Shown one piece after another: positions 24,664 to 25,051 of a DNA stretch of 25,051 nucleotides. Source of the DNA: Alphaproteobacteria bacterium (GTDB taxonomy: Bacteria; Pseudomonadota; Alphaproteobacteria; RF32; CAG-977); contig JAFVEJ010000024.1 of assembly GCA_017476085.1 (NCBI GenBank), positions 1 through 25,051 of the forward strand, given 5' to 3'. Under the pieces are notes generated by a model. That model did not search any database. It was given only the letters and a program-made list of their open reading frames with translations, and was not told the origin of the DNA. Position 1 is the first letter of the stretch; each line of letters opens with the position of its first letter. The position numbers and the translations under genes are program-made.

Positions 24664-25051
24664 ATGTCAAAGAAAATAATTGCGGGCGCTTTGGTTGCCT
24701 TGTGCGTTGCTTTGCCTGCTCATGCGGCAAAAACAAAAGCTAAAACGGCAGAAACCGCTTCAGATTTGGTTGTTGCGACCGTTGACGGGGATAAAATCAC
24801 ATTATCCGAAATTGAAAACGTTCATTCTTCTAATCCGCAGCTGGCTGGTGTGCCGCTGCAAAGCATTTATGAACCGTTGTTGGAAAATATTATTGATTTA
24901 AACGTTGTCGTTAATGCGGCTAAAGCCGAAAAAGTCCAAAATACGCCCGAATATAAAAAGATGTTAAAAGATTTTGAAAAACAGCTGATGGCGCGTTTTT
25001 ATTTGGAACAGCAGGCAAAAAAAGAACAGACAAAAGAAAAACTGGAAGCTA
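24664..25051 (+). CDS. Periplasmic parvulin-type peptidyl-prolyl isomerase / SurA-like foldase, N-terminal part (cut by window edge)
   Basis: The first 129 residues are visible. A signal peptide of about 21 residues ends at AHA before AKTKAKTAETAS. It is followed by VATVDGDKITLSEIE, the standard opening of SurA_N/PrsA-type chaperone domains, and helices containing LLENIIDLNVVVNAAKAEKV and a NTPEYKKMLKDFEKQLMARF segment. The catalytic parvulin domain would follow beyond the window, so isomerase activity is inferred. It would help fold secreted or outer-membrane proteins. It is divergent from secA, whose product exports its clients. Confidence 0.85.
   Translation, partial: MSKKIIAGALVALCVALPAHAAKTKAKTAETASDLVVATVDGDKITLSEIENVHSSNPQLAGVPLQSIYEPLLENIIDLNVVVNAAKAEKVQNTPEYKKMLKDFEKQLMARFYLEQQAKKEQTKEKLEA

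Overview
The window reads as a chromosomal segment of an AT-leaning alphaproteobacterium. The support is an F0 operon in the order atpI-atpB-atpE-b'-b with no F1 genes beside it, and a tgt - DUF721 (DciA-like) - DsbA-type gene run; both are layouts known from Alphaproteobacteria. Genus cannot be told from the sequence. No tRNA, rRNA, CRISPR array or integrase was seen.

Layout. 1-650 (-): N-terminal part of a calcium-type P-type ATPase. 951-3649 (+): an unrecognised 834-aa protein (TPR-like front, possible transglutaminase-like core) followed by a 57-aa zinc-ribbon protein and a strong terminator. 3919-5910 (+): a TolC-type outer-membrane factor fused to a C-terminal SPOR-like domain. 5965-6120 (-): a 51-aa orphan with a near-consensus promoter. 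6227-8675 (-): F0 part of ATP synthase. 8739-11194 (-): DsbA-like oxidoreductase, DciA-like protein and tRNA-guanine transglycosylase, with tgt and dciA overlapping. 11339-12424 (+): an HExxH metallopeptidase of unknown role.

12551-20417 (+): a compact gene run in T7-like (podovirus) order: small virion-associated protein, portal, Bbp19-like protein, scaffold, major capsid protein, tail tubular proteins A and B, small internal virion protein, holin, GH24 endolysin (broken by one missing A), a second small membrane protein, and an overlapping Rz/Rz1-like spanin pair. Terminase, large ejection proteins, tail fibre, integrase and replication genes are all absent. It is either a decayed prophage or a domesticated particle module whose other parts lie elsewhere. 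Three terminator-like hairpins sit directly in front of virion genes without room for a promoter after them, so read-through or antitermination may set gene dosage.

20582-21343 (+): an esterase. 21410-24465 (-): a YjfB-like small protein downstream of secA. 24664-25051 (+): start of a periplasmic parvulin-type foldase, divergent from secA.

The most noteworthy items are the terminase-less podovirus module with its broken lysin and hairpin spacing, the ATP synthase c subunit with three charged residues in its first helix, the TolC-SPOR fusion, and the unrecognised 834-aa gene with its zinc-ribbon partner.
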